From Amarolinea aalborgensis (GTDB lineage: Bacteria > Chloroflexota > Anaerolineae > SSC4 > Amarolineaceae): 64,000 nucleotides of DNA. Of this stretch, positions 17,131-25,748 are shown piece by piece. The translations under genes were made by a program, and so were the position numbers. Within the stretch, counting starts at the first letter, position 1. Each line of letters starts with the position of its first letter. The DNA lies in assembly GCF_900491745.1 (NCBI RefSeq), contig NZ_UETR01000012.1, forward strand, positions 62,001-126,000, in the 5' to 3' direction. Below the pieces are notes generated by a model. It saw nothing but the letters and a program-made list of their open reading frames with translations, made no database searches and was not told the DNA's origin.

Positions 17131-19608
17131 TCAACCCTGGTTGGGGATGAACTTGACGATCGTGACGCCGTCGCCGCCTTCATTCGCCTCACCGCTGTGT
17201 GCGTCTTTGACCAGGGGATGGCGTCGCAGCTCATCGCGCACAATGCGGCGTAGGACGCCGGTGCCCTTGCCGTGGATGATGCGCGCCCAGGGCAGCCCAG
17301 CCAAAAAGGCATCGTCCAGGTATTTTTCCAGCACGAGCAGCACCTCTTCGGCGCGCTGCCCGCGCAGATCGAGCTCAAGCCCTGGCGACGGCGGCAGCCG
17401 GCTTCCCCCTTGGCGGGTGCTGGCGGGCGCTGTCAAACTGGCGGCCTTGGCGCGCAGTTCAAGGCTGCGCGCCGGCACGTTCATGCGGAAGGAGCCAATC
17501 ATGATTTGGGCGTCGCTGCCTTCCAGCGCGACGACCTCGCCGCTGGCCTGCAGGCTAGATACCCACACGCGATCCCCCACGCCAATGGGGCCGTCTAGCG
17601 CGACGGTCGGCGCCTTCTCCACCACCTCGTCTGGGACAGCCCGCTGCTCTTGCAGGCGCGTGAGCAAGACAGATTCGGCCTGTGACAGGAAAGCGCGATG
17701 CGTGGAATCGGCCGCGCCCGGCGCGCCCAGCGCGGCTATCTGCTGGCGCAGCTGCGCTAGTTCCTGACGCAGAACCTCAAGCTCGCCCTGCGCCTGCGCG
17801 CGCGCCTGGTTGATCACGTCACGCCGCGCCTCTTCGATGCGCGCCATTTGGTAGCGCAGGTCCGCTTCGAGCACCTGCACCTGGCGCGCGCGAATTTCGG
17901 CCTCGCTCTGCGCTCTCAAAGTGGCGTCTTTGGCCGTCTTGATCTCGGTCAGCAGTACCTCTGATTCCAGCGATTCCGGCCGTACCAGGGCTTCAGCTTT
18001 CGCCACAATCGGCTCGGGCAGGCCCAGGCGCCGGGCAATGGCCAGCGCGTTGGAGCGGCCGGGCAGGCCGATGCTCAGCTCAAAGGTGGGCGCCAACGTC
18101 TCCAAGTCGAACTCCACGCTGGCGTTCTTGATGCCGGGCGTCGCCTGCGCAAAGACCTTCAACTCGGAGTAGTGCGTAGTGGCGAACGTGGTCACGCCGC
18201 GGTCGAGCAGGAAGCTGAGCAGCGAACGCGCCAGGGCAGAACCTTCCTCGGGATCGGTGCCGGCGCCGAGCTCATCCAGCAGCACCAGGCAGCGATTATC
18301 GGCCTCTTCCAGGATGTCAATAATGTTGGTCAGGTGCGAGCTGAACGTAGATAGATTCTGTTCGATGCTCTGCTCATCGCCGATGTCCGCATAGATGCCC
18401 TCGAAGACGCTCAGACGGCTGCCCTCGTCCGCGGGAATGTGCATGCCAGACTGGGCCATCAACGCCAGCAGGCCCACCGTTTTCAGCGACACCGTCTTGC
18501 CGCCCGTGTTGGGACCGGTGACGACGACGCTGTAGTACGTGTCGTCAATCCACACATCAATCGGCACCACGGTGAGCGGATCGAGCAGGGGATGGCGGGC
18601 GCGCTTCAGGTCAATCGTCGAGCCGGGATGCATGATCGGCGGCGCGTGTTCCGCGGCTGTCTCTCGACCTTTGCCATGCGCACGCTTATCCTGCCCAGGT
18701 CTAGCTACCGATTGCGGCCGGAACGGAACCAGTTCTGGCTCCACGGCCATCAGGCTTTCGGCAAAGCGGGCGCGCGCCAGGATGAGATCCAGCTGCGCCA
18801 GCGTGTCCACGGTGCGCTGAATGGTGGACGCTTCTGCCGCCACCAGGGCGGTCAGCTTGGTAAGAATACGCTGGATTTCTTCTTCTTCGGCCAGCTGCAT
18901 CTCACGCCAGGTGTTGTTGAGATCAAGCGCGGCCAGCGGCTCAATGAAAAGGGTGGCGCCGCTGCCTGATTGGTCATGAATCAGACCAGGGATACGGCCC
19001 TTGAACTCGGCGCGCAGTGGAATCACATAGCGTCCCTGACGCTGCGTAACAATCGGCTCCTGCAAATAGGGCTGGTTGGCCGTCGAGGTGACAAGGCGCT
19101 GCAGGGTGGTCATCAAGCGATCGTGAGCCACCTTCAGCTCACGCCGGATGCGCAGCAAGGCGTCGCTGGCGCTGTCGAGCACGTCGCCGCGTTCGCTGAT
19201 GCAGCGGCCGATCTCATTCGCCACTTCATCGCTCGACTGCAGACGCGCGCCGAGGTCTGCCAGGTGCGGTGCGGTATCCGCGGCGCGGGTCATGGTGCGC
19301 TGCAAGGCGCGGGCGCGCAGCAGCGTGCTGCGAATGTCGAGCAGGTCTGGCGGCCGCAGGGTGACCGCGCGTTCGGCCTGCGCCAGTAGCGGCCGCACAT
19401 CGAACACCCCGCCGAGGTGCAGGTTGGGGTTTTCGGGCAGCAAACGCCGGGCCTCGTTGGTCTCTGCCTGCCAATCTTGAGCCTGCCGCAGGTCATCGGT
19501 GGGCAGCAGGGCCAGGGCCAGCTCTTGCCCACCCGAAAAATCGGCAAACCCGGCCAGGCGGGCCAGCACTTTGTCGTATTCCAGGAGTTTCAGTGATCTC
19601 GGATTCAT
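17131..19608 (-). CDS. mutS2: Endonuclease MutS2
   Basis: An 825-residue homologue of MutS2, a non-mismatch-repair MutS relative that acts on recombination intermediates or on collided ribosomes. The N-terminal lever/clamp domains (MNPRSLKLLEYDKVLARLAG onwards) lead to the ATPase with Walker A TGPNTGGKTVSLKTVG (about 360) and Walker B CLVLLDELGAGTDPEEG (about 435), then a long coiled coil (about 535-620). A C-terminal Smr domain has LDLRGQRAEEVL and the HGKGTGVLR loop (about 775-785). Length and order match the family (about 780-800 residues), slightly extended by an insert near residue 310. The gene stands alone on the minus strand. Confidence 0.95.
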   Translation of the reverse strand: MNPRSLKLLEYDKVLARLAGFADFSGGQELALALLPTDDLRQAQDWQAETNEARRLLPENPNLHLGGVFDVRPLLAQAERAVTLRPPDLLDIRSTLLRARALQRTMTRAADTAPHLADLGARLQSSDEVANEIGRCISERGDVLDSASDALLRIRRELKVAHDRLMTTLQRLVTSTANQPYLQEPIVTQRQGRYVIPLRAEFKGRIPGLIHDQSGSGATLFIEPLAALDLNNTWREMQLAEEEEIQRILTKLTALVAAEASTIQRTVDTLAQLDLILARARFAESLMAVEPELVPFRPQSVARPGQDKRAHGKGRETAAEHAPPIMHPGSTIDLKRARHPLLDPLTVVPIDVWIDDTYYSVVVTGPNTGGKTVSLKTVGLLALMAQSGMHIPADEGSRLSVFEGIYADIGDEQSIEQNLSTFSSHLTNIIDILEEADNRCLVLLDELGAGTDPEEGSALARSLLSFLLDRGVTTFATTHYSELKVFAQATPGIKNASVEFDLETLAPTFELSIGLPGRSNALAIARRLGLPEPIVAKAEALVRPESLESEVLLTEIKTAKDATLRAQSEAEIRARQVQVLEADLRYQMARIEEARRDVINQARAQAQGELEVLRQELAQLRQQIAALGAPGAADSTHRAFLSQAESVLLTRLQEQRAVPDEVVEKAPTVALDGPIGVGDRVWVSSLQASGEVVALEGSDAQIMIGSFRMNVPARSLELRAKAASLTAPASTRQGGSRLPPSPGLELDLRGQRAEEVLLVLEKYLDDAFLAGLPWARIIHGKGTGVLRRIVRDELRRHPLVKDAHSGEANEGGDGVTIVKFIPNQG

Positions 19609-19693
19609 CGTCTATCCATGTCCGCGGGCAAAGCAACGCACGGCCCCCTGCTCATCGCTCAAACGCTGCGCCTCTTGGCAGCAGACGTACGGC

Positions 19694-20164
19694 TCAGGCG
19701 GCCGGCGCCGACTTCACCAGCACTTTCCAATTGCCGCGTTGGACAACTTCGTCCCGTTGGTTGAGAATCTGCATCTTGAACGTGACGAAGCCGCCGCCCA
19801 AGCGGGGCATCGCCTTTTTTTCATCAATGGTGGCGCGCACGCGCACGGTGTCGCCGATCTTGACCGGGCCGCGGAATTCCCATTCCAGGCCCATGAAGGC
19901 TTGCACGGTGTCTTCCATGAAGCCCAGCCGCACGGCCAGGCCGCTGGCAATCGAGAGCACGAGCAGCCCATGCGCAACGCGTTCGCCGAACAGGCCCTGG
20001 CGGGCATACTCGGCGTCCGTATGAATCAGGTTCCAGTCGCCGCTAAGCGCGGCGAAACTCACCACGTCGGTTTCGGTGACGGTGCGCCCGACGCTGGTAA
20101 TCGAATCGCCCGCCGTGAACTCCTCGAAGAATAGCCCGGTGATGCGGGCGAGTGCTTTAGCCAT
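19694..20164 (-). CDS. MaoC-like (hot-dog fold) dehydratase
   Basis: A 156-residue MaoC-domain protein related to (R)-specific enoyl-CoA hydratases, which hydrate trans-2-enoyl-CoA in fatty-acid or polyhydroxyalkanoate metabolism. The catalytic Asp/His motif appears as LSGDWNLIHTDAEYARQGLFG (Asp about 42, His about 47), followed by the conserved RVAHGLLVLSIASGL helix. The complete single hot-dog domain matches the usual 140-160 residue length. It stands alone upstream of mutS2, with the start at 20164. Actual substrates cannot be read from sequence. Confidence 0.88.
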   Translation of the reverse strand: MAKALARITGLFFEEFTAGDSITSVGRTVTETDVVSFAALSGDWNLIHTDAEYARQGLFGERVAHGLLVLSIASGLAVRLGFMEDTVQAFMGLEWEFRGPVKIGDTVRVRATIDEKKAMPRLGGGFVTFKMQILNQRDEVVQRGNWKVLVKSAPAA

Positions 20165-20375
20165 TGGAATACTCTCTTTCGTAAAATGCGCAGTCCGATT
20201 CTAGCATACTTCATAAGGGAAATGCACGCCTGACTCTCACCAGGGGGTGCATTTCAATTTCGGGGCATAGTTCACGGAGATGAAGCTCCGCCTGCTGGAG
20301 CCAGTAGGGAGCAGCGGCAAAGCGCCATCAAGATAAGCGGATCAGTTTTCTCCGGCTCGCTTCACGATCATTTCA

Positions 20376-20708
20376 CTATGGCTGCACAGCCTTGGTGAAC
20401 GCCTCAACCGCCCATTGATTGATGCTCTTTCCGCTGACCTGAGCCGCAACAGCCACTGCGGCATGGATTTCAGGTGGCACGCGCAGCATGAGTTTGCCTG
20501 AATAAGGCTTCTGCGGAGCGCGTCCCAACTTCTCGCACGCCTCCAAATAGTCCTCGACCGCCTCTTCAAAGGCTGCGCGCAGTTCGGTCACCGAATCGCC
20601 ATGAAAACCTACCACGTCATTGATGCCAGCGATATGACCCACCAGGCACTGATCTTCATCGCTATACTCGATGCGGGCTGCATATCCTCGATAAATCATC
20701 GTGTTCAT
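20376..20708 (-). CDS. hicB: HicB-family antitoxin
   Basis: A 110-residue antitoxin partner of the HicA mRNA interferase. The N-terminal half is the partly degraded RNase-H-like HicB fold (YRGYAARIEYSDEDQCLVG, GINDVVGFHGDSVTEL, then AFEEAVEDYLEACE). The C-terminal half, GKLMLRVPPEIHAAVAV then SGKSINQWAVEAF, is a ribbon-helix-helix DNA-binding domain, so it probably autoregulates the pair. ATG 20708 overlaps the hicA stop (ATGA), which supports coupled translation in the usual toxin-then-antitoxin order. Confidence 0.92.
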   Translation of the reverse strand: MNTMIYRGYAARIEYSDEDQCLVGHIAGINDVVGFHGDSVTELRAAFEEAVEDYLEACEKLGRAPQKPYSGKLMLRVPPEIHAAVAVAAQVSGKSINQWAVEAFTKAVQP

Positions 20709-20959
20709 GGTTTGATGCCTGCTTGCTCCAAGAAACGGCGCGCATCACGCACTTGATAGGGCTTCGCCTCTTTCTCTGGATGCGGCCGATGAAAGGTTGC
20801 GACAACGCTGTTCAACTCGAAGCGCACCCGCGAACCGCGACCTTCTACCATCCTGGCGCCTAATGCTAACAAGAGCGCCTCGATGTCGCCCCATTCCAAG
20901 GTGGCTGGAACAGGCGTTTGGAAGATCTTGTCCAGGGTTTTTTGTTGCCGCTTGTTCAT
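20705..20959 (-). CDS. hicA: HicA-family toxin (mRNA interferase)
   Basis: An 84-residue toxin with the small dsRNA-binding fold that cleaves mRNA when free of HicB. Residues LEWGDIEALLLALGARMVEG and RGSRVRFELNSVVATFHRPH carry the conserved Gly-Ser-rich strand and the catalytic His, and VRDARRFLEQAGIKP closes the domain. ATG 20959 (MNKRQQKTL) matches family length; an upstream ATG at 20968 is possible. It overlaps hicB by four bases. The pair looks intact, unlike the broken brnT and xisH loci in this window. Confidence 0.9.
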   Translation of the reverse strand: MNKRQQKTLDKIFQTPVPATLEWGDIEALLLALGARMVEGRGSRVRFELNSVVATFHRPHPEKEAKPYQVRDARRFLEQAGIKP

Positions 20960-21054
20960 TGACCGCATGATAGCATGTTTTGCTATCGTTTGCAAGTGAG
21001 AAGACGGGGATTAGAAAGCCAATCGCTCAGCCCGCGACAGATAACGCAACCGCT

Positions 21055-21071
21055 TATCGTTAGGGTAACGA
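21055..21071. promoter_or_regulatory. Palindrome upstream of hicA
   Basis: ATCGTTA-GGG-TAACGAT is a perfect inverted repeat 96 bases before hicA and 180 bases before recN. As HicB carries a DNA-binding domain, it could be a HicB operator. No binding evidence exists. Confidence 0.4.
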
Positions 21072-21203
21072 TTACTGCGAGTCATCTTAATCGCATCAAT
21101 TATCTATTCGACCATAGCTTGTCGCCTCTGACACTTTCATCATTCTAGCCCTGCCCCTGGTTTGTCAAAAGGTTTGGGATTTTCTGCTTTGGGCTTTTGG
21201 TCT

Positions 21204-21209
21204 TATAAT
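21204..21209 (+). promoter_or_regulatory. Putative -10 element of recN
   Basis: A perfect TATAAT lies 43 bases before the recN start; no good -35 is seen at standard spacing (TTTTCT at 21180-21185 is the nearest candidate, 18 bases away). No SOS-box-like sequence was recognised. Confidence 0.5.
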
Positions 21210-21252
21210 CGGCCTGGAACCACTGCTGCACGCGGAGAGGAGCAAACCCATC

Positions 21253-23049
21253 GTGCTTGCGGAATTAACGATCCGTGACTTTGCCATTATTGATCAGCTT
21301 CATTTGACCTTCGGCGCTGGTTTTAATGTGCTCACCGGTGAGACGGGCGCCGGCAAATCTATCATCATTGACGCCATCGGCTTGCTGTTGGGCGATCGCG
21401 CGTCGCCAGACATGATACGCGCCGGCCAGGAGAAGGCCCTCGTGGAAGGGATTTTCATGCTTTCCCCAGGCCTGGCCGCCATTCTTGACCCTTTGCTGCG
21501 CGAGAATGGGCTGGAAACCGATGGGCAGGAGTTGAGCCTGGCGCGCGAGATCCGCCGCGGCGGCCGCAGCATCAGCCGCATCAACGGCTCCGCGGTCAAC
21601 ACGGCGCTGTTATCTGAAATTGGCGCCGCGTTGGTAGATGTGCACGGCCAAAGCGAGCATCTGTCACTGATGAACGTCAAACGCCACGTCGGTTTGCTTG
21701 ACCGTTATGTCAATTTAGAGGATTTGCGCACCACCATGGCGCGCCTGGTGCGCCAGCTGGGCACGGTGCGCCGTGAGTTGATCGCCTTGCAGCGCGATGA
21801 ACGCGAGTTGGCGCGGCGCGTTGATCTGCTCACCTACCAGGTGAACGAAATTGGCGCGGCGCGGCTGGCGACGGGCGAGGACAAGGCCCTGGAAATGGAG
21901 TTGAAACGCCTGTCCAACGCCGAGCAGTTGATGAAGTTGACCGAACAAGTCATTGCTGCCCTAGAAGAAGGCGGCGACGAGCAGCCGGCCGCCGTGGACA
22001 TGCTGGGCCATGCCAGCCATGCCTTGGGGCGCCTGATTCGGATTGACCCAACCCTGGAAGACTTGCAGCGCCAACTGGACGACCTGACTGAGCAGATCGT
22101 GGACATCGGCCGCGAAGTACGCCACTATGGCGATGGCATCGAATTCAATCCAGAGCGCTTGCAGCAGGCAGAGGAACGCCTGTCGTTGATTTACAATCTG
22201 AAACGAAAGTACGGCGATTCCATTGCCGACATTGTTACCTTTGGCGAGCGCGCCCAGGCTGAATTGGACAGCATCACCCACGCCGGCGAACGCATCGAGG
22301 AATTGGGCAAGGAAGAAAAGCGCCTGCTGTACGAAATCGGCGCGCTGGGGGTCCAGATGTCGCACGCGCGGCGGGCCGCGGGTGAACGGCTGGCGCGCGC
22401 CATTGAACACGAACTGGCTGACCTGCGCATGGCGCGCGCCAATTTTGCCGTGGACATTCAATGGCAGGAGAGCGCCGACGGCGCATTTGTGCCGGCCAGC
22501 GCCTTTCCCGGCGCGGCGGCCGCAGGCGCGGACGAATCAGCCATCCAGCGCCGTGTCAGCTTCGACAGCACCGGCCTCGATCGCGTGGAATTCCTGGTGT
22601 CGGCCAACCCTGGCGAGCCGCTGCGGCCCCTGGCGCGGGTGGCGTCGGGCGGCGAAACCTCGCGCCTGATGTTGGCGCTCAAGACAGTGCTCAGCCACGC
22701 CGATGAGACGCCCACGCTCATCTTCGACGAGATTGATGTAGGCATCGGCGGCCGCGTCGGCGCCATCGTCGGCCAGAAGCTGTGGAGCCTGAACAGCAAC
22801 CACCAGGTGCTCTGCATCACGCACCTGCCGCAATTGGCTGCCTTTGGCGACACCCATTTCAGCGTTTCAAAGGATACGCACAACGGACGCACCATTACCG
22901 ATGTCCGCTCATTGTCCCGCCCTGCGCGCGTCGAAGAGCTGGCGCAGATGCTGGGCACACCCACCTCCGTCGGGCGTGAGAGCGCGGAGGCTCTGCTGGC
23001 AGAAACCGAACGACTCAAGACCGTGCCAAGCAGCGAAACCGGGCCCTGA
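21253..23049 (+). CDS. recN: DNA repair protein RecN
   Basis: A 598-residue SMC-like ATPase that acts early in double-strand-break repair. GTG 21253 is the start, preceded by AGAGGAG and nine bases. It opens with LAELTIRDFAIIDQLHL and Walker A GETGAGKSIIIDAIG (about residues 30-44). Two coiled-coil stretches (about 155-210 and 290-385) flank the middle, and the ABC signature VASGGETSRLMLALK (about 465) and Walker B TLIFDEIDVGIGG (about 490) follow. The end, ITDVRSLSRPARVEELAQML, is typical. An Ala-rich insert near residue 415 is the only oddity. Monocistronic. Confidence 0.96.
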   Translation: MLAELTIRDFAIIDQLHLTFGAGFNVLTGETGAGKSIIIDAIGLLLGDRASPDMIRAGQEKALVEGIFMLSPGLAAILDPLLRENGLETDGQELSLAREIRRGGRSISRINGSAVNTALLSEIGAALVDVHGQSEHLSLMNVKRHVGLLDRYVNLEDLRTTMARLVRQLGTVRRELIALQRDERELARRVDLLTYQVNEIGAARLATGEDKALEMELKRLSNAEQLMKLTEQVIAALEEGGDEQPAAVDMLGHASHALGRLIRIDPTLEDLQRQLDDLTEQIVDIGREVRHYGDGIEFNPERLQQAEERLSLIYNLKRKYGDSIADIVTFGERAQAELDSITHAGERIEELGKEEKRLLYEIGALGVQMSHARRAAGERLARAIEHELADLRMARANFAVDIQWQESADGAFVPASAFPGAAAAGADESAIQRRVSFDSTGLDRVEFLVSANPGEPLRPLARVASGGETSRLMLALKTVLSHADETPTLIFDEIDVGIGGRVGAIVGQKLWSLNSNHQVLCITHLPQLAAFGDTHFSVSKDTHNGRTITDVRSLSRPARVEELAQMLGTPTSVGRESAEALLAETERLKTVPSSETGP

Positions 23050-23150
23050 TCGTACGCCCACGACATGGCCTGCACGCAAGACCGGACAGAAAACAACACC
23101 ATGTCGGCCGGGGGCAAGGGCTTCGGCCGCGCACGTCACAATAGGAAGTC

Positions 23151-23783
23151 ATGCAGATGACCATCACGACGCCAGCCACTTCACCAGATCAGCTTCTCGA
23201 ACCGGTGTGGGACATTGCGCTGCTGTTTCCGGCGCAAGGCGCCTGGACCGAGGCAGAATACATGGCGCTGGAAACGAATCACCTGGTCGAGTTTTCAAAC
23301 GGCCATCTAGAGGTGCTAAGTATGCCGACCCGCAGCCATCAACAGATTGTTCTCTTCCTGTATCGGCTCCTGTTTGATTTTGTCGCAAGCCGCCGTCTTG
23401 GCACCCTCTTGATTGCGCCGTTTCGCGTGCGGCTCTGGCCCGGCAAATTTCGTGAACCGGATTTGATCTTTATGGCGACTGCTCATCGGGCGCGTGAACA
23501 CAATGATTACTTCGAAGGCGCTGACCTGGTGGTGGAGGTGGTCAGCGGGGAGCCTAGTGACCGGGAACGTGATGTGGTGACCAAGCGCGGGGAATACGCC
23601 CGTGCGGGGATTCAGGAGTATTGGCTGGTTGACCCACAGTTGGAAACAGTCACGGTTCTGACTCTGCGAGACGCCACCTATGTCACCTACGGCATTTTCA
23701 AGCGCGGCGAATCTGCCCGTTCTCCGCTGCTGACCGGGTTCGCGGCCGCGGTGGATGCTATCCTGGACGCGGCCGCGGTTTAG
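23151..23783 (+). CDS. Uma2-family putative endonuclease (DUF820)
   Basis: A 210-residue member of the Uma2/DUF820 family, PD-(D/E)xK restriction-like nucleases greatly expanded in Cyanobacteria and Chloroflexota. The pattern is complete: EYMALETNHLVEFSNGHLEV, then FREPDLIFM, GADLVVEVVSGEPSDRERD with the catalytic Glu, and KRGEYARAGIQEYWLVDP. The family's role is not established; many copies sit alone between housekeeping genes as here, possibly as remnants of mobile elements. It starts 101 bases after recN. Confidence 0.92.
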   Translation: MQMTITTPATSPDQLLEPVWDIALLFPAQGAWTEAEYMALETNHLVEFSNGHLEVLSMPTRSHQQIVLFLYRLLFDFVASRRLGTLLIAPFRVRLWPGKFREPDLIFMATAHRAREHNDYFEGADLVVEVVSGEPSDRERDVVTKRGEYARAGIQEYWLVDPQLETVTVLTLRDATYVTYGIFKRGESARSPLLTGFAAAVDAILDAAAV

Positions 23784-23803
23784 AGGCATCTGTCCATCGC
23801 GTG

Positions 23804-24715
23804 CTATCCGCCAACTTCAAGCCCACATGCCGCGGTTGCCATCCCGGCCGCTTGCCAGGCATGCGCCAGGTTGGCCGTGCTGTGGGCGCGCCCCACGCGG
23901 CCGTCCGGGCTGAGGCAAATGACGCCGGCCAGTCCGTTCAATTTCCTCTGCAGGCCGCTGATCGCAGCTTCGGCCGCGGCCTGGGGATCGCCCAGGCGTG
24001 CGATCAAATCAACGGTCACGCGCGCCAGGGTCGTGCGCATGATGTGCTCGCCCCATCCTGTGCAGACGGCCGCGCCCAGGGTATTGTCGGCATAATAGCC
24101 GCAGCCGGGCAGGGCCGAATCGCCTACGCGGCCGGGCAGTTTGAACGATGTGCCGCCGGTGGAATTGCCTGCGGCCAACAGCCCTGCGGCGTCAAGCGCC
24201 ACGGCGCCAACTGTGTCGGCCGCCGCACAGCCGAATTCGGCCTGGCGGTCAAGGCCCTGGGCATGGTGCTGGCGCCAGTTGGCGAGTTCACGCGGCACAA
24301 TCAGATCGGCGGGCGAGCAGGTGGGGAAACCAATGCGGCGGGCAAAGGCGTCCGCGCCGGCCCCAGCCAGGAGAACGTGCTCTGTCTGTGTCAACACCGC
24401 GCGCGCCAGACTGATTGGATTGGATACCGTGCGCACAGCCACCACGCTGCCCGCCCGTAAATCACCGCCTTCCATCAAGCCGGCATCCAGTTCCACGTCT
24501 CCGGCCAGGTTGAGGACGGAGCCGCGCCCGGCGTCGAAGGTCGGATCGTCTTCGAGCAACCGGATGGCCGCCTCCACGGCATCCAGCGCGCTGCCGCCGC
24601 GGCTCAGAATTTGCCAGCCGCGCGCATGAGCAGCCTGGCAACCGGCCAGATGCGCGGCTTGCTGCTCAGGTGGAATTTGCCACGCGCCTCCGTGCACGAT
24701 GAGAGCAATTGGCAT
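23804..24715 (-). CDS. Isoaspartyl peptidase / L-asparaginase (Ntn-hydrolase)
   Basis: A 303-residue plant-type asparaginase/isoaspartyl dipeptidase that cleaves itself into two chains and removes isoaspartate from damaged proteins. The start ATG 24715 gives the family's opening MPIALIVHGGAWQ. The N-terminal chain contains GGSALDAVEAAIRLLEDDP and FDAGRGSVLNLAGDVELDA, and the autoprocessing site with nucleophilic Thr is DTVGAVALDAAG (about residues 164-175), followed by NSTGGTSFKLPGRVGDS. All processing residues are present. It is convergent with the Uma2 gene and divergent from the NYN-HEAT gene. Confidence 0.93.
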   Translation of the reverse strand: MPIALIVHGGAWQIPPEQQAAHLAGCQAAHARGWQILSRGGSALDAVEAAIRLLEDDPTFDAGRGSVLNLAGDVELDAGLMEGGDLRAGSVVAVRTVSNPISLARAVLTQTEHVLLAGAGADAFARRIGFPTCSPADLIVPRELANWRQHHAQGLDRQAEFGCAAADTVGAVALDAAGLLAAGNSTGGTSFKLPGRVGDSALPGCGYYADNTLGAAVCTGWGEHIMRTTLARVTVDLIARLGDPQAAAEAAISGLQRKLNGLAGVICLSPDGRVGRAHSTANLAHAWQAAGMATAACGLEVGG

Positions 24716-24809
24716 TGGAAATGTCCTCACGATGGGATTTGACAACCTGGATTAGGATAACATACGACGTCGCGAGAGTCAAGCAATCGGCTTTTTTCCC
24801 CACGCGTGG

Positions 24810-24815
24810 TATACT
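24810..24815 (+). promoter_or_regulatory. Putative -10 element close to a start codon
   Basis: TATACT ends nine bases before ATG 24824, and no ribosome site lies between, so transcription could begin at or next to the start codon and give a leaderless mRNA. A clear -35 was not found. Confidence 0.4.
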
Positions 24816-24823
24816 ACGGCATC

Positions 24824-25735
24824 ATGTCCCTGCTGATTGACGGTCACAATTTGATCGGCGTCTTGCCCTCGATCGAGTTAGGGGATCGAGACGACGAAGG
24901 CCAGCTGCTTGTGCGTCTGCGCGCGTATCACGGTTTCACGGGCAAGGCGATGATCGTTTTCTTTGACTCTGGCGACGCGCCAGGCCGCGCCGATTATCGG
25001 TCTACGCCGGGGGTGCAGGTGCGTTTTGCGCAGCGCCCACAAACGGCCGACGATTTGATCGTGGCCTTTCTGCGCAAAAGCGCGCAGCCCGGCCAGTATG
25101 CGGTGATCACGAACGACCGTGAGTTGGCGGGACGCGCGCGGCAGTTGGGCGCCAGCATCATCAGCGCACACGACTTTGCCGCCAAGATGACATCGGCAGG
25201 ACAGCCTGCCGTCGCCGCAACGGGCGATCCAACGCCTGACCCGCGCGATCCGGTCTTTGCCGATCTCTTCGCCGGCTTCCTGGCGGCGGAAAAGGACGCG
25301 GCCCGCTTCAGCGGCCAGCCGGCGCACGGGTTTGAGTGGTGGCAGGAGCAGCTCTACGGCGAGGACGTGACGCTGGCCGAAAATGCAGTTCACTGGCTGC
25401 GCCGCTTTGCGCAGCGGTCGCGCGCCTTACCTGTCTTGCTGGATGCCTTGACGCACGAGGTTGCACGCGTGCGGGCCGCCGCGGCGTTGGCCCTTGGGCA
25501 GATGGATGCGCCGGCCGCGGTTGAACCCCTGGCTGCTTGTTTGCGCCAGGATACGTCTTCCCTGGTGCGCGAGGCCGCGGCGCAGGCTTTAGGGCAATTA
25601 TCCACGCCGGCCGCCTTGACCGCGCTGCAGGCGGCATTGACTGATCCCAAGCGCAATGTGCGCAAAACGGCCGCGGCTATCCTGGCAAAACCGACCACGA
25701 ACAGCAAGCCGCGCAAATCCAATACCACTCAATGA
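24824..25735 (+). CDS. NYN (YacP-like) ribonuclease domain fused to HEAT repeats
   Basis: A 303-residue protein. Residues about 1-120 form a PIN-like NYN/YacP domain: LLIDGHNLIG opens it, FFDSGDAPGR, TADDLIVAFLRK and VITNDRELAGRARQLGA supply the acidic metal-binding residues. Bacterial YacP (Rae1-like) proteins cleave mRNA on ribosomes. The C-terminal 90 residues hold three PBS-lyase/HEAT-like repeats (RVRAAAALALGQMDAPAAV; VREAAAQALGQLSTPAA; NVRKTAAAILAKP), a protein-binding extension I do not know from characterised YacP proteins. The start 24824 is preferred to an ATG six codons earlier because a TATACT box lies just upstream. It is 13 bases from pepF. Confidence 0.85.
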   Translation: MSLLIDGHNLIGVLPSIELGDRDDEGQLLVRLRAYHGFTGKAMIVFFDSGDAPGRADYRSTPGVQVRFAQRPQTADDLIVAFLRKSAQPGQYAVITNDRELAGRARQLGASIISAHDFAAKMTSAGQPAVAATGDPTPDPRDPVFADLFAGFLAAEKDAARFSGQPAHGFEWWQEQLYGEDVTLAENAVHWLRRFAQRSRALPVLLDALTHEVARVRAAAALALGQMDAPAAVEPLAACLRQDTSSLVREAAAQALGQLSTPAALTALQAALTDPKRNVRKTAAAILAKPTTNSKPRKSNTTQ

Positions 25736-25748
25736 GGAGATCTTCACT

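Noticed and set aside
17110..17150. GGTTCAACC resembling a tRNA T-loop
   Set aside because: No acceptor, D or anticodon arms can be folded around it on either strand, and it overlaps the end of mutS2.
16696..17253. Plus-strand frame of 185 codons between the HerA-like and mutS2 genes
   Set aside because: It reads through the terminator region and the antisense of the small membrane gene and the mutS2 end, with no ribosome site or recognisable motif.
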